Assembly (NCBI GenBank): GCA_946403625.1 | Contig: CAMJAP010000017.1 | Span: 1-43,912 of the forward strand | Direction of reading: 5' to 3' | Origin: an uncultured Lachnospiraceae bacterium | GTDB lineage: Bacteria > Bacillota > Clostridia > Lachnospirales > Lachnospiraceae | DNA: 43,912 nucleotides | The notes under the pieces: model-generated | The model's input: only the letters and a program-made list of their open reading frames with translations | The model's database searches: none | What the model was told of the DNA's origin: nothing | In this document: piece after piece, positions 23,163 through 31,378 of the stretch | Layout: each line of letters begins with the position of its first letter | How positions within the stretch are numbered: position 1 is the stretch's first letter | Made by a program: the position numbers and the translations under genes

Positions 23163-24371
23163 ATGGAAATAGAAGAATGTCTCGAACGGGTTCTGGCGAA
23201 AATACAGCCCGCAAAGGAAAACGAAACGGCTGCACTGGATAAGGCCTGCGGGAGGATCCTTTCAGAGGATGTAATTGCAAAGCGTAATGTTCCGGAGTTT
23301 CCGAGATCTGCGATGGACGGATATGCCGTGCACAGTGCGGATGTTGCAAACGCTTCCCAAGATGCACCGGTTCGACTAAAAGTAAGCGGCAAACTGTATG
23401 CCGGAGATGTGCCGGAAGATAAGGCAGATTACGGAACGGGAACAGCGGTACGGATTATGACCGGAGCCTGTGTGCCGGAAGCCTACGATGCGGTGATCAT
23501 GCAGGAGCAGACGGATTACGGGGAGGAGCAGGTGGAGATTTACTCCCGGATCAAGGCATATCAAAACTATTGCAAAATCGGAGAAGATATCGCTGCGGGA
23601 ACGGTGCTTGCTAAGGCGGGGGTCCGGATCCGGGCATCCCACATAGCGCTGTTTGCAAGCCTCGGGATCAAGGAAGTGCCGGTCGTGAAGCCGGCGCGGA
23701 TCGCGATCCTGTCCACCGGATCGGAACTGATGGATCTGCAGGACGCACCGGTGCCCGGAAAGATTTATAACAGTATCTCATATATGCTGCAGGATGCCAT
23801 TCGGCAACAGGGGCTGCAGGTGGTTCGCAGAAGTATCTGCCCGGATGAGGGAGACGCTTTGCGGGAACAATTACGCGATGCTTTAGCGCAGGCGGATCTG
23901 GTGATCACCACCGGAGGCGTAAGTGTGGGACAGAAAGATATCGTGCCTAAGGTCTTGGAAGAGATGGGGGCAGAGATTCTCTTTCACGGGGCGGATATCC
24001 AGCCGGGAACACCGACGATGGGCGCATTTCTTGACGGAAAGATCGTCCTGGCATTGTCTGGAAATCCCTATGCGGCAATGGCCAATTTTGAATTGTATTT
24101 CTGGCCGGTCATGGCAAAGCGGATGCGCAGCGACAGCTTTCTGCCGGTGATGAAAACAGCAAAGATGAAGAGCGAATATAATAAGATCAATAAGCACCGT
24201 CGTCTGATCCGTGCATTTTATGAGGACGGGGAAGTAAGATTGCCCACCGGCGTTCATGCTTCTTCCGTGATCAGTAATCTGACGGAATGCAATTGTTTTA
24301 TCGATCTGGAAGCGGGCAGAGCCGTACAGATCGGTGATACGGTGCGTGTACGGATGTTTTACAGTTTTTAG
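23163..24371 (+). CDS. moeA: Molybdopterin molybdotransferase MoeA
   Basis: The 402-residue protein has the MoeA order of domains: the N-terminal region VPEFPRSAMDGYAV, a beta-barrel part with TGTAVRIMTGACVPEAYDAVIMQE, a MogA-like domain IAILSTGSELMDL...DLVITTGGVSVGQKDIVPKVL and LALSGNPYAAMANFELYFWPV, and the C-terminal domain. It inserts molybdate into adenylylated molybdopterin in the cytoplasm. It lies 20 bases after fdhD. The second MoeA-like protein at 26410-27441 is shorter and lacks the N-terminal MoeA signature, so this is the true MoeA. Confidence 0.94.
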   Translation: MEIEECLERVLAKIQPAKENETAALDKACGRILSEDVIAKRNVPEFPRSAMDGYAVHSADVANASQDAPVRLKVSGKLYAGDVPEDKADYGTGTAVRIMTGACVPEAYDAVIMQEQTDYGEEQVEIYSRIKAYQNYCKIGEDIAAGTVLAKAGVRIRASHIALFASLGIKEVPVVKPARIAILSTGSELMDLQDAPVPGKIYNSISYMLQDAIRQQGLQVVRRSICPDEGDALREQLRDALAQADLVITTGGVSVGQKDIVPKVLEEMGAEILFHGADIQPGTPTMGAFLDGKIVLALSGNPYAAMANFELYFWPVMAKRMRSDSFLPVMKTAKMKSEYNKINKHRRLIRAFYEDGEVRLPTGVHASSVISNLTECNCFIDLEAGRAVQIGDTVRVRMFYSF

Positions 24372-24431
24372 GAACCGATTGCAAATCGTTTGGTTTCAAA
24401 CAACGATGCAGTGTCTCAGAGGGGGAGAAGC

Positions 24432-25310
24432 ATGGGGCAGAACGAAGACGAAATGCAGGAGAAGCCGGAAGCGGAAAATCTTTCGCGTTCGGATGCTTTA
24501 TCAAAAACAGAACATGCAAAGGAAACGGATTATTTGAACGGATCCGAAGAGGAGGCCGGGACCTTTGAAATGTCACGACCGGAGAATCCGGAACAGAGTC
24601 TGCATGAATACTTCGGAAATGAAGTACGGTTATACGATACCGAAAATTATGTGAATCCGGCCGGCAAAGGTTTGGTTGCGATCGGCAAGGATAACAGCAT
24701 CAACTGGAAGATCGTGATTCTGATCGCTGTGGCAGTCGTGCTTTTGCTGGTGATCAGCCGTATTTTGTACGGCGGGGTAGCGCAATCGGAACTGGATTTT
24801 TTTTATCCGGTAGGAACGGATTACAGCAGGATTGAAGCAGACCTGGTCAAAAGCGGAATTACCTACAGAAGCGGAAGGGTTTCCGGAGATAAATGTATTG
24901 TGGTCAGCCAGAGGGTTCGGCATAATCTGTTGGGCGAGACCGGTATGCAGATGATCTATGTGTTTGACCGTTACGGTAAAGTGGAGACCGAACGGATCGT
25001 TGCCCAATACAGCAACTATGAGTTTAACGAGTCGCAGATCATGCGGTTTTACCGAAACAGCACGGCGACCTTAAAGAGGACCTTCGGAAAGCCGAGATAC
25101 AGTGATGTGATCGCACCCAATGATGATGATCCGATCCTGCAGAGACTCAAAGATGCGCTGCAGGGAAATGCGGAAGATCCGATGTATTTATCTATTTGGA
25201 AAACGGTAGACGGGGAAATATCCGTGTGCCGGTATATGAATCAGATCGTTGTGACGATCGGACCCGAAGAAGTATATTTGTCCTATCTGGAAGAAAATCA
25301 TAAATTGTGA
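24432..25310 (+). CDS. Unknown single-pass membrane protein in the cofactor operon
   Basis: The 292-residue protein has an acidic, disordered N-terminal part (1-88), one membrane segment (about 92-112, WKIVILIAVAVVLLLVIS) and an outer domain of about 175 residues with mixed alpha/beta composition (including VGTDYSRIEADLVKSGI, YVFDRYGKVETERI and YLSIWKTVDGEISV). The inside-out arrangement without signal peptide suggests a type II membrane protein. AGAGGGGGAG precedes the ATG. It lies between moeA (61-base gap) and mobA-mobB (12-base gap), but no family known to me matches. It may be a local passenger rather than a cofactor protein. Confidence 0.72.
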   Translation: MGQNEDEMQEKPEAENLSRSDALSKTEHAKETDYLNGSEEEAGTFEMSRPENPEQSLHEYFGNEVRLYDTENYVNPAGKGLVAIGKDNSINWKIVILIAVAVVLLLVISRILYGGVAQSELDFFYPVGTDYSRIEADLVKSGITYRSGRVSGDKCIVVSQRVRHNLLGETGMQMIYVFDRYGKVETERIVAQYSNYEFNESQIMRFYRNSTATLKRTFGKPRYSDVIAPNDDDPILQRLKDALQGNAEDPMYLSIWKTVDGEISVCRYMNQIVVTIGPEEVYLSYLEENHKL

Positions 25311-25322
25311 GTTGAAGAGATT

Positions 25323-26378
25323 ATGACGTTGAAGTATTCCGTAGCGATCCTGGCCGGCGGGAAATCCACCCGCATGGGACAGGACAAAGCGTTGCTGAAA
25401 CTGAATAACGAACGATTTATTGACCGGCTGGCGAAGGAGTTTTTGCCTTGCGGTGAGGTGTTTTTGTCGACCGCGCATCCCGGGGATTATGCGGATGTGG
25501 GACTGCGTGTGGTGGCGGATGAGCACAAAGAGATCGGCCCTATCGAAGGCATTCGGCAGGCACTGATTTTTTCCAAACGCGATTATGTTTTTGTCTGCGC
25601 GGCGGATATGCCGTTTTTAAAGAAAGAGATGGCGGATTATCTGGCAGAGTTTATTTCGTCGGATTATGATGCCTATGTCTTTACCGATGAAAAGCGCATG
25701 CATCCTTTGTGCGCCATCTATCATAAGTCCGTACTGCCCGTGATCGAAGAATTGATCGCGAAGGGAAAATACCGGCTGGCAGAGATCCTGTATGCCGTAC
25801 GGACCAAATTTGTCAGTCTGGAATACAGCTGTTTTGATACCAAAACCGTGCGGAATATCAATACACGGGAGGAATATCGCGCCATCGGAGAACCGGTGGT
25901 GTTCTGTGTCAGCGGTGTTAAAAACAGCGGCAAAACCTATCTGATCGAGAAGCTGATCAATGAGTTCATCCGTGACGGTCGGTCGGTTGGTGTGATCAAA
26001 CATGACGGACACGATTTTGTGTGTGATATCGAAGGAACGGATTCGTATCGTTTCTATCAGGCGGGGGCGGATAAAGTTGCTGTTTATTCGCAACAACACG
26101 CATTTGTGCATATGCGCGGGGAATGCCCCATCGAAGAACTGATCGAAAGGATGCCGGATACGGATGTCATTATCATCGAAGGGCTGAAGGAATCCGCCTA
26201 TCCCAAAGTGGAAGTGGTGCGAAAGGAGATTTCCGAACGCCCGGTCTGTGATCCGAATACTTTGATCTGCATTGCCACCGATGTAAAACTCCCCGAAGAA
26301 ATCACCTGCCCGGTTTGCGGGATCGATGATGTAAGCGGGGTTTTTGATTGCATAAAACAAACATTGTTCAACGCATAA
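25323..26378 (+). CDS. MobA-MobB fusion: molybdenum cofactor guanylyltransferase
   Basis: The 351-residue protein joins two functions. Residues 1-190 are MobA: AILAGGKSTRMGQDKALL is the GTP-binding loop, CAADMPFL the metal-binding Asp and RMHPLCAIYH the substrate part; it links GMP to molybdopterin to give the bis-MGD form used by formate dehydrogenase. Residues from about 195 are MobB: FCVSGVKNSGKTYLIEKL is a P-loop, followed by GVIKHDGHDF and VIIIEGLKE. In E. coli these are separate proteins. The C-terminus carries ITCPVCGIDD, an extra CxxC. It starts 12 bases after the unknown membrane protein gene, with a weak GAAGAG ribosome site. Confidence 0.9.
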   Translation: MTLKYSVAILAGGKSTRMGQDKALLKLNNERFIDRLAKEFLPCGEVFLSTAHPGDYADVGLRVVADEHKEIGPIEGIRQALIFSKRDYVFVCAADMPFLKKEMADYLAEFISSDYDAYVFTDEKRMHPLCAIYHKSVLPVIEELIAKGKYRLAEILYAVRTKFVSLEYSCFDTKTVRNINTREEYRAIGEPVVFCVSGVKNSGKTYLIEKLINEFIRDGRSVGVIKHDGHDFVCDIEGTDSYRFYQAGADKVAVYSQQHAFVHMRGECPIEELIERMPDTDVIIIEGLKESAYPKVEVVRKEISERPVCDPNTLICIATDVKLPEEITCPVCGIDDVSGVFDCIKQTLFNA

Positions 26379-26409
26379 ACGGAATTTGAAAAGTATAATT
26401 GAGGTGCAT

Positions 26410-27441
26410 ATGAAACTCATCAAAACCGAAGAAGCGGTAGGGCACGTGCTCTGCCAAGACATCACGCAGATCATACCGGGAAAGGTAAAAGGACCGGTAT
26501 TCAAAAAAGGACATATCGTCGAAGAAAAAGATATACCGGTGCTCCTGTCCGTAGGGAAGGAACATCTTTATGTCTGGGAGAAGCGGGAAGGCATTCTGCA
26601 TGAGGACGAAGCCGCTGCGATCCTTCGGGATATCTGTATGGGTGAAAATATGTCGGCAAGCGAACCGTCGGAAGGAAAGATCGAGATCCGGTCCGAGGTT
26701 AGCGGTCTGCTTAAGATCGATCGCGAAAAACTGTTTGCCGTCAATGCTTTGGGAGAAATGATGATCGCTACGATCCACGGCGATTTTCCGGTAAAGGCAG
26801 GAGAAAAACTGGCCGGTACCAGAGTGATCCCGCTGGTGATCGAATCAGAGAAGATGCAAAAAGCAAAAGAGGCAGCGGGAGAGACTCCGATCTTAAAGAT
26901 CCTGCCGTTTCGGCATGTTCAGGTAGGGATCATCACGACCGGCAGTGAAGTGTTTAAGGGCAGGATCGAAGATGCTTTCGGGCCGGTGTTAAAAAAGAAA
27001 CTGGCAGAGTACGATACGGAAGTGATCGGGCAGAAGATCTTAGATGATGATCAGGAAGCCATCGTTTCGGCAATTCATGAATACATTGCACAGGGAGCGG
27101 ATCTGGTGATCTGTACCGGAGGAATGAGCGTGGATCCGGATGATAAGACACCGGGTGCGATCAAAGCAAGCGGTGCAAGGATCGTATCCTACGGAGCACC
27201 GGTCTTACCGGGAGCCATGTTTTTGCTGGCTTATGATGAGCGGACGGAAAAGAAAGTTCCGGTATTAGGACTGCCGGGCTGCGTGATGTATGCAAGGCGA
27301 ACGATCTTTGATCTGGTACTGCCGAGAATACTGGCGGACGATGAGATCACCGCGGCAGATCTGGCGAGATACGGCGAAGGCGGTTTGTGCTTAAACTGTG
27401 AGACGTGTACCTTCCCGAAATGCGGTTTCGGAAAGTGCTGA
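26410..27441 (+). CDS. MoeA/CinA-like molybdopterin-binding protein with Cys-rich tail
   Basis: The 344-residue protein has the MPT-binding domain of the MoeA/MogA/CinA family: [37 protein letters not shown] and [22 protein letters not shown]. The first 165 residues differ from MoeA. The C-terminus holds five cysteines spaced C-x2-C-x2-C-x4-C-x4-C (residues about 328-344), a possible metal or Fe-S site. Such proteins accompany formate dehydrogenase and xanthine dehydrogenase genes in Clostridia; a role in holding or sorting cofactor is likely, not proven. GAGGTG lies five bases before the ATG at 26410. Confidence 0.82.
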   Translation: MKLIKTEEAVGHVLCQDITQIIPGKVKGPVFKKGHIVEEKDIPVLLSVGKEHLYVWEKREGILHEDEAAAILRDICMGENMSASEPSEGKIEIRSEVSGLLKIDREKLFAVNALGEMMIATIHGDFPVKAGEKLAGTRVIPLVIESEKMQKAKEAAGETPILKILPFRHVQVGIITTGSEVFKGRIEDAFGPVLKKKLAEYDTEVIGQKILDDDQEAIVSAIHEYIAQGADLVICTGGMSVDPDDKTPGAIKASGARIVSYGAPVLPGAMFLLAYDERTEKKVPVLGLPGCVMYARRTIFDLVLPRILADDEITAADLARYGEGGLCLNCETCTFPKCGFGKC

Positions 27442-27458
27442 GTAAAGGAGCGGAGAAT

Positions 27459-27944
27459 ATGGCAGAGTTTACCCATCTGGATGAAAACGGAAATGCCGTG
27501 ATGGTGGATGTGACGGAAAAAGAGATCACGGAACGTATTGCTGTGGCGGAAGGAAAAATACTGGTTGGTGAAGAAGTATTTGCAGCGATCAAAGAAGGCG
27601 GTGTTGCCAAAGGGGATGTGCTGGCATGTGCCAGGGTGGCCGGAATTATGGCGGCTAAGAAGACGCCGGAACTGATCCCGCTATGTCATCCGCTCATGCT
27701 GACCAAAGTGTCCGTGGAGTTTACGATGGCGGAGGAAGAATATGCCATTTACTGCCGGTGCACGACGAAACTGGCCGGAAAGACCGGTGTGGAAATGGAA
27801 GCCCTGACCGGTGTGTCGGTTGCGCTGCTGACGATCTATGATATGTGCAAAGCGATCAATAAACGGATGGAGATCAGTGACATTCATCTGCTGGAAAAAT
27901 CCGGCGGAAAAAGCGGGCACTTTCAGAGATCGATTTCAGTTTGA
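27459..27944 (+). CDS. moaC: Cyclic pyranopterin monophosphate synthase MoaC
   Basis: The 161-residue protein matches Moa[19 protein letters not shown] at the start, [35 protein letters not shown] with the active-site His, [27 protein letters not shown] and [12 protein letters not shown] at the end. It turns the MoaA product (3',8-cyclo-GTP) into cyclic pyranopterin monophosphate. The start at 27459 follows AAAGGAG. It is 17 bases after the MPT-binding gene; moaA stands seven genes on in the same run. Confidence 0.95.
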   Translation: MAEFTHLDENGNAVMVDVTEKEITERIAVAEGKILVGEEVFAAIKEGGVAKGDVLACARVAGIMAAKKTPELIPLCHPLMLTKVSVEFTMAEEEYAIYCRCTTKLAGKTGVEMEALTGVSVALLTIYDMCKAINKRMEISDIHLLEKSGGKSGHFQRSISV

Positions 27945-27963
27945 GTTATCTGAGATTTATGCG

Positions 27964-28024
27964 TTGAACCCGATACAGAAGAGAAAGGATGGGACATTTA
28001 CCGAAAATGTCCGTAAGGGTTCAA
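27964..28024 (+). ncRNA. Structured leader that sequesters the modA ribosome site (candidate RNA regulator)
   Basis: TTGAACCC (27964-27971) pairs perfectly over 8 bp with GGGTTCAA (28017-28024). Inside lies a second perfect 8-bp hairpin, GGACATTT (27992-27999) with AAATGTCC (28005-28012), loop ACCGA. A 20-base purine-rich strand joins the stems on one side (27972-27991) and GTAA on the other. The modA Shine-Dalgarno AAGGG (28015-28019) has its three G in the outer stem, four bases before the ATG at 28028. The layout is that of a translational on/off switch. It matches no riboswitch class I can name. Confidence 0.55.
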
Positions 28025-28027
28025 AAA

Positions 28028-28984
28028 ATGAGAAAGTTTATGAAGTTTAATACGGTATCTGTGATGACGGCATCTGTGGCGATGCTTGGAATGCTGGGAG
28101 GATGCGGAGCTGCTCCGGAAACGATTACGACAACACAGACACAGGAAGTGCAGGAGGCTCCGGCGGTAACGGAAAACGCGGATGTGACAACACCGACGAC
28201 AGAAGTGACACCGGTAGAAACCGGCGATACCGCAGAATATGTCGGCGAAGGAGAGATCATCGTTTTTGCGGCGGCCTCTATGACCGAGACGCTATCGGAA
28301 CTGAAGGATGTTTATGAAGCAGAGCATCCGGAAGTGACGATCACATACAACTTTGATTCTTCCGGTACTTTGAAAACACAGATTCAGGAAGGGGCGGATT
28401 GTGACCTGTTCATTTCGGCAGGGCAGAAACAGATGAATCAGCTGGACAGTAATGCATCGGCGGAAGTCAATATCGAAGGCCTGGATTTTGTGGATGCAGA
28501 CAGCCGTATCAATATCCTGGAGAACAAAGTAACATTGTGCGTGCCGGAGGAGAATCCGAAGAACATTCAGACCTTTGATGATCTGGCAGAAGCATTGAAA
28601 GGCGGAGATATCCTTTTCAGCATGGGCAATGCCGATGTGCCGGTAGGACAGTACACACAGAAGATCCTGGCGTATTACGAACTGGACGAAGAAGAACTGG
28701 CAAACAGCGGGCTCATCACTTACGGTTCCAATGTGAAGGAAGTCACAACCCAGGTTTCGGAAGGTTCCGTGGATGCCGGCGTGATCTATTGCACCGATGC
28801 CTACAGCGCAGGCCTTACGATCATGGACTATGCGACGAAGGATATGTGCGGTCAGATCATTTATCCGGCAGCGGTGCTGAAGACGGCAAACAACGCAGAG
28901 GCAGCACAGTATTTTCTGGATTACCTGACCACGGACGAAGCGATGCGCGTCTTCGAAGAAGTCGGATTCAGTGCAGTAAAGTAG
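28028..28984 (+). CDS. modA: Molybdate ABC transporter substrate-binding lipoprotein
   Basis: The 318-residue protein has a lipoprotein signal ending MLGGC (C26), a Thr/Glu/Val-rich linker, and the ModA fold: EIIVFAAASMTETLSEL, ITYNFDSSGTLKTQI, GADCDLFISAGQKQMNQL, and late VDAGVIYCTDAYSAGL, typical of oxyanion-binding proteins. It captures molybdate (or tungstate) at the cell surface for ModB/ModC. Start chosen at 28028 after AAGGG; an in-frame ATG at 27989 has no spacing to its GGA. The ribosome site lies in a predicted stem. A REP-like element follows directly after the stop. Confidence 0.92.
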   Translation: MRKFMKFNTVSVMTASVAMLGMLGGCGAAPETITTTQTQEVQEAPAVTENADVTTPTTEVTPVETGDTAEYVGEGEIIVFAAASMTETLSELKDVYEAEHPEVTITYNFDSSGTLKTQIQEGADCDLFISAGQKQMNQLDSNASAEVNIEGLDFVDADSRINILENKVTLCVPEENPKNIQTFDDLAEALKGGDILFSMGNADVPVGQYTQKILAYYELDEEELANSGLITYGSNVKEVTTQVSEGSVDAGVIYCTDAYSAGLTIMDYATKDMCGQIIYPAAVLKTANNAEAAQYFLDYLTTDEAMRVFEEVGFSAVK

Positions 28985-28985
28985 T

Positions 28986-29035
28986 ATAAGCCTTCCCCCC
29001 TCCGGGGGGAAGGTGCCCGAAGGGCGGATGAGGGG
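28986..29035 (+). repeat. REP-like palindromic element, copy 3
   Basis: Same element as at 9726-9775: CCTTCCCCCC...GGGGGGAAGG stem, GCCC-GAA-GGGC hairpin, GGATGAGGGG end. Compared with copy 1 the small hairpin differs at two paired positions that change together. It fills the modA-modB gap, and its terminal GAGGGG lies five bases before the modB start codon. Confidence 0.9.
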
Positions 29036-29040
29036 AAGAT

Positions 29041-29697
29041 ATGGATTGGTTCCCATTATGGAATTCCATAAGAATTGCGGCAATTGCCTGTGTGTTGGTT
29101 TTCTTTACCGGCATCGCCGCAGCATATTACGCAGCAAAACTACCGAGAGTATGCAAGGGCATTCTGGATGTGATCCTGACCCTGCCCATGGTGCTACCGC
29201 CGACAGTGTGCGGATATTTTCTGCTGCTGGTGTTCGGCGTGAAACGACCGCTCGGACAATTCTTATTACAATACGGTATCAAATTTGTCATGACATGGTA
29301 CGGCGGAGTACTGGCCGCAGCAGTGGTCGCATTCCCGCTTATGTACCGCACGGCAAGAGGAGCATTTGAAAGCTTTGACGAAAATCTTTCCCACGCGGGA
29401 AAAACGCTGGGATTATCCAATACATTTATTTTCTGGCGCATCCGTATGCCGGCATGCAAACAGGGGATCCTGGCCGGCACGGTATTGGCCTTTGCCAGAG
29501 CACTGGGGGAATACGGAGCAACCAGTATGCTGATCGGCTATACCCCGGGACGCACCGCAACCATTTCCACAACCGTCTATCAGTTGTGGCGCACCAACGA
29601 CAACCGCGGAGCGTTCATCTGGGTAATGGTAAACCTCGCTATCAGTACGGTGGTACTGCTGATCGTCAATCTGCTGGAAAAGAAAAATAAGCGATGA
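29041..29697 (+). CDS. modB: Molybdate ABC transporter permease
   Basis: The 218-residue protein has five to six membrane segments and the permease signature ALGEYGATSMLIGYTPGRT (EAA loop), with LPMVLPPTVCGYFLLLVFG typical of ModB. Together with ModA and ModC it imports molybdate at the cost of ATP. Its only ribosome-site candidate, GAGGGG at 29030-29035, is the last part of the REP-like element, an odd case of a repeat supplying a translation signal. The length is normal for ModB. Confidence 0.93.
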   Translation: MDWFPLWNSIRIAAIACVLVFFTGIAAAYYAAKLPRVCKGILDVILTLPMVLPPTVCGYFLLLVFGVKRPLGQFLLQYGIKFVMTWYGGVLAAAVVAFPLMYRTARGAFESFDENLSHAGKTLGLSNTFIFWRIRMPACKQGILAGTVLAFARALGEYGATSMLIGYTPGRTATISTTVYQLWRTNDNRGAFIWVMVNLAISTVVLLIVNLLEKKNKR

Positions 29698-29759
29698 CGG
29701 TCAGACAGGGGGACGGTTCTTTTGTCTGACCGGATTCCCCTTGGCTTCCCCTCAAGGGG
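29698..29759 (+). repeat. Two adjacent palindromes in the modB-modC gap
   Basis: CGGTCAGACA (29698-29707) pairs with TGTCTGACCG (29723-29732) over 10 bp around a loop with GGGGGACGGTTC, a sequence I recognise as a scattered repeat in Clostridia. A second palindrome, CCCCTTG (29737-29743) with CAAGGGG (29753-29759), follows and resembles a decayed REP-like unit. The first begins directly after the modB stop. No T run follows either, so they are not classical terminators. Confidence 0.7.
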
Positions 29760-29810
29760 TTCCGATGGAAGGCAGGATACTGACATACTCTAATTTGATG
29801 GTGAGCAAAT

Positions 29811-30869
29811 ATGACATTAGATGTAAAGATAAAGAAAAAACTGGGCGACTTTACGCTGGATGTGGCGTTTACGACGAGGGATCAGGTGCTGGGATTGCTT
29901 GGGGCGTCCGGGTGCGGGAAGAGTATGGCATTAAAGTGCATTGCCGGCGTGGAGCGGCCGGATGAGGGGCGGATCGTACTGGACGATGTGGTATTGTTTG
30001 ACAGTGCGAAAGGGATCCATCTGCCGCCGCAAAAGCGCAGCATAGGATATCTGTTTCAGGATTATGCCCTGTTTCCGAATATGACGGTGTTGCAAAACAT
30101 TCAGTGCGGTACGAAAGAGAAAGAAAAGGCGCGATCGTATCTGAAACGGTTCGATCTGGAAGATGTGAGCGGGCTGTATCCGGCGCAATTGTCCGGCGGG
30201 CAGAAGCAGCGGACGGCACTGGCCAGAATGCTTGCAGCGGAGCCGAAGGTGATCCTTTTGGATGAGCCATTTTCCGCGCTGGATAATTTTTTGAAGAGCC
30301 GTATGGAACGGGAAGTGATGAATGTGACGGATCACTTTGACGGTCCGGTGGTCTTTGTTTCGCACGACCGGAATGAAGCTTATCGATTGACGGATACGAT
30401 CGCCGTGATGGAGAACGGGCGCATTGTGGATCTGTCCGAAAAACATGAATTGTTTCAGGCGCCCAAGACCCTGGCGGCCACACTTTTGACCGGATGTAAA
30501 AATGTGACCAGGGTAGAGCGAATGGCAGACGGTACATATCTGGCGCTGGATTGGGGGATACGCTTGCAGGAGCCGAAGGAAGGAAACAAAGACTATGCTT
30601 ATGCCGGCTTTCGGGCGCATTACGCTGAAGTGATGGATGTAGCCGAAGAGGGAGAACTTAATGTGATCGAGTGCGAGATCTATCGGGTGATTGAAGATAC
30701 CTTTTCCTTTGTGGTACAATGCTATCCGTTGGGCGTTGAGGAAAGGACGGAGTACTCGATGCTCACGTTTGAGACCGGAAAAGCGGAATGGAAAGAACTC
30801 CGGGAGCAATATCAAGATCATTTGAGATTGCGGATTCCGGAGGAAGCCGTGATCTGGATGGAACGATGA
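29811..30869 (+). CDS. modC: Molybdate ABC transporter ATP-binding protein
   Basis: The 352-residue ATPase has Walker A GASGCGKS, the Q-loop LFQDYALFPNMTV, the signature LSGGQKQRTALARML, Walker B VILLDEPFSALD and the H-loop FVSHDRNEAYRL. Residues about 230-350 form a C-terminal regulatory region like the ModC MOP/TOBE part, though with little recognisable motif. GGTGAG precedes the ATG. It lies 113 bases after modB, a gap filled by palindromic repeats. Confidence 0.92.
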   Translation: MTLDVKIKKKLGDFTLDVAFTTRDQVLGLLGASGCGKSMALKCIAGVERPDEGRIVLDDVVLFDSAKGIHLPPQKRSIGYLFQDYALFPNMTVLQNIQCGTKEKEKARSYLKRFDLEDVSGLYPAQLSGGQKQRTALARMLAAEPKVILLDEPFSALDNFLKSRMEREVMNVTDHFDGPVVFVSHDRNEAYRLTDTIAVMENGRIVDLSEKHELFQAPKTLAATLLTGCKNVTRVERMADGTYLALDWGIRLQEPKEGNKDYAYAGFRAHYAEVMDVAEEGELNVIECEIYRVIEDTFSFVVQCYPLGVEERTEYSMLTFETGKAEWKELREQYQDHLRLRIPEEAVIWMER

Positions 30870-30886
30870 TCGGGAAGGTGTGAACT

Positions 30887-31378
30887 ATGAAAAAAGAAGA
30901 AAAAACAAATGTGATGCGTGTGCTGGACGGTAAGAAGATTGCTTATGAAAGCCACGCCTATGAGCCGGACGCAACCATGTCCGGAGCGGAGATCGCGGGA
31001 ATATTAGGCGAAGATCCGAAGAAGGTATTTAAGACACTGGTGACCCAGGGAAAATCCGGCGCGTATTTTGTTTTTGTGGTGCCGGTCGAAGCGGAACTGG
31101 ATCTGAAAAAGGCAGCAAAAGCCTGCGGCGAAAAAGCAGTCGCCATGATCAAGCAAAAGGAACTGTTGCCGCTGACCGGATATGTTCATGGCGGTTGTTC
31201 GCCCATCGGTATGAAAAAAGCGTTTCCGACCTTTGTGCATGAAACGGCAAAGGATTATGAGAAGATGTTTGTGAGTGCGGGGAAGGTTGGCTTTCAGATC
31301 GAACTGGCTCCTGCAGATCTGCTCAAAGTTGCCAATTGCAAAACGGCAGACCTGGTTTCGGAAGCAGAGAATGCGTAA
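30887..31378 (+). CDS. ybaK: YbaK/EbsC family aminoacyl-tRNA deacylase
   Basis: The 163-residue protein fits the YbaK group that removes mischarged cysteine from tRNA-Pro: MRVLDGKKIAYESHAYEP, DPKKVFKTLVTQGKSGAYFVFVVP, KAAKACGEKAVAMI and GYVHGGCSPIGMKKAFPTFVHE. The catalytic lysine region is GEDPKKVFKTL. It is co-transcribed with modC (17-base gap) and overlaps moaA by 8 bases. There is no known link to molybdenum cofactor, so it may simply be carried in the operon. The cysteine link of YbaK is worth noting given the cysteine attenuator near the start of the window. Confidence 0.9.
   Translation: MKKEEKTNVMRVLDGKKIAYESHAYEPDATMSGAEIAGILGEDPKKVFKTLVTQGKSGAYFVFVVPVEAELDLKKAAKACGEKAVAMIKQKELLPLTGYVHGGCSPIGMKKAFPTFVHETAKDYEKMFVSAGKVGFQIELAPADLLKVANCKTADLVSEAENA

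Noticed and set aside
24380-24415. Hairpin ATCGTTTG...CAAACAACGAT between moeA and the unknown gene
   Set aside because: The stem has a two-base bulge, no T run and no relation to a ribosome site; likely incidental.
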